Of a stretch of 34,580 nt of DNA, positions 34,101 to 34,580 are shown piece after piece (position 1 is the stretch's first letter; each line of letters starts with the position of its first letter). The position numbers were made by a program, and so were the translations under genes. The notes beneath the pieces were generated by a model that was given only the letters and a program-made list of their open reading frames with translations, was not told the DNA's origin and did not search any database. Source of the stretch: Trachelipus rathkii (Eukaryota > Arthropoda > Malacostraca > Isopoda > Trachelipodidae); contig JABUQX010126283.1 of the NCBI GenBank assembly GCA_015478945.1, positions 1 to 34,580 on the forward strand, written 5' to 3'.

Positions 34101-34480
34101 CGTATATGTCCCTACGTAACAAAATTTTCAACATTAAAAAAGCTAACCTAGTATCAACCTGATGTAAGAATATAATGTGCAACACCAAAACTAACATACC
34201 TTATGCATGAATAAAAACTGTCAAACATTAACAAGTTCCAACACTTAACAAACAGTAAAAATATACTATACTAGCATCACATAAACGTAACTATTCACCT
34301 GTCTTTTATTCAACCATATCGCAACTATGGCTATGATAATTTTACATTATTCACATCAATAAAGCTAAACATAGCATCATCTGAGCTAAGAATATGATGT
34401 ACAATTTGAAACCTAACACAATCTTAGGTACGAAAACGTTAACTAACAAAGTCCAACCTGTTTCCACTAAGGTTACCATA
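31100..34480 (+). repeat. Satellite: ~295-bp monomers in a ~1.55-kb higher-order repeat
   Basis: A recurrent landmark (TTTTACATTAACATAGTAA...TTTAACAAAA) appears near 31109, 31289, 31582, 31881 (weak), 32786, 33092, 33383 and 34338, mostly 291-306 apart. Other landmarks in each monomer are GCTAAC, AACAAAGTTTTC, CATCAATAAAGCTAAC, CTAAGAATATA and CTTAACAACAGTAAAGTAACTAAC. T-rich blocks start at about 32145 and 33697 (1552 apart). GATCTATTGATCTT lies at 32471 and 34012 (1541 apart). A larger repeat of T-rich block, C-rich spacer and three to four monomers is therefore repeated. Monomers differ by many substitutions and small indels, as in an old array. Confidence 0.88.
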
Positions 34481-34580
34481 CAAATTCTGAGAATATTGGT
34501 TCAACTCCTCCCACTGTTCTGAAACATTAAACGCAATCCTATGATTTCTGGTCTGGTTCGTTTTTCGAAACATTATGCTA

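Noticed and set aside
31100..34480. Possible CRISPR-like or direct-repeat array
   Set aside because: The units are ~295 bp, diverged and without short identical repeats or spacers; this is a eukaryotic satellite.

Overview
This is a eukaryotic, repeat-dominated stretch that most likely comes from a decapod crustacean (crab or shrimp). That assignment is inference. It rests on three non-LTR retrotransposon families whose translated fragments resemble predicted proteins that are abundant in decapod genomes, and on an extreme density of (AT)n, (ATT)n, (GAA)n and (CT)n microsatellites. No bacterial-style operon, no viral gene set and no complete multi-exon host gene can be recognised.

Layout. 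1-960: (AT)n arrays, a (TTGTAC)n hexamer and a tRNA-like SINE whose 3' part is present twice as an inverted repeat. 1-3.4 kb: a short reverse-transcriptase (RT) relic, a 179-bp tandem duplication and compound microsatellites. 3.4-8.3 kb: TAA/ATA-rich low-complexity DNA, a polypurine GAA block and a non-coding island with a 13-bp inverted repeat. 8.45-8.69 kb (-): a small intact ORF for a secreted cysteine-rich peptide, the best candidate for a functional gene. 9.2-10.45 kb: AT and GA microsatellites. 10.55-11.09 kb: an unassigned element with imperfect terminal inverted repeats.

12.0-15.1 kb (-): a nearly full-length decayed LINE (endonuclease, linker, RT, C-terminal region) embedded between two (AT)n arrays. 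15.6-15.7 kb: an (AT)n-cored palindrome. 15.9-17.0 kb (+): a second LINE family, internally deleted. 17.0-18.2 kb (+): a pseudogene of a multicopy arthropod protein of unknown function. 20.1-20.3 kb (-): an exon-like ORF with a furin-type site. 20.8-22.9 kb (-): a Jockey-type LINE relic. 22.9-23.4 kb: two units of a ~298-bp satellite in inverted orientation. 24.2-25.1 kb (+): another copy of the second LINE family. 25.2-25.7 kb (-): an ISXO2/Merlin-like DDE transposase relic split by a 69-bp poly(A). 26-30.9 kb: microsatellites, a GC-rich hexamer array and a ~127-bp minisatellite. 31.1-34.5 kb: a satellite array with ~295-bp monomers inside a ~1.55-kb higher-order repeat, the same family as at 22.9 kb.

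The coding relics do not work together as a pathway; they record successive insertions. The recurring theme is that retroelement ends (SINE, LINE, Jockey) abut (TA)n arrays, so these arrays may be insertion targets or may have grown from retroelement tails. The items most worth testing are the secreted cysteine-rich peptide at 8.45 kb, the furin-site exon at 20.1 kb and the higher-order satellite with its inverted outlier.
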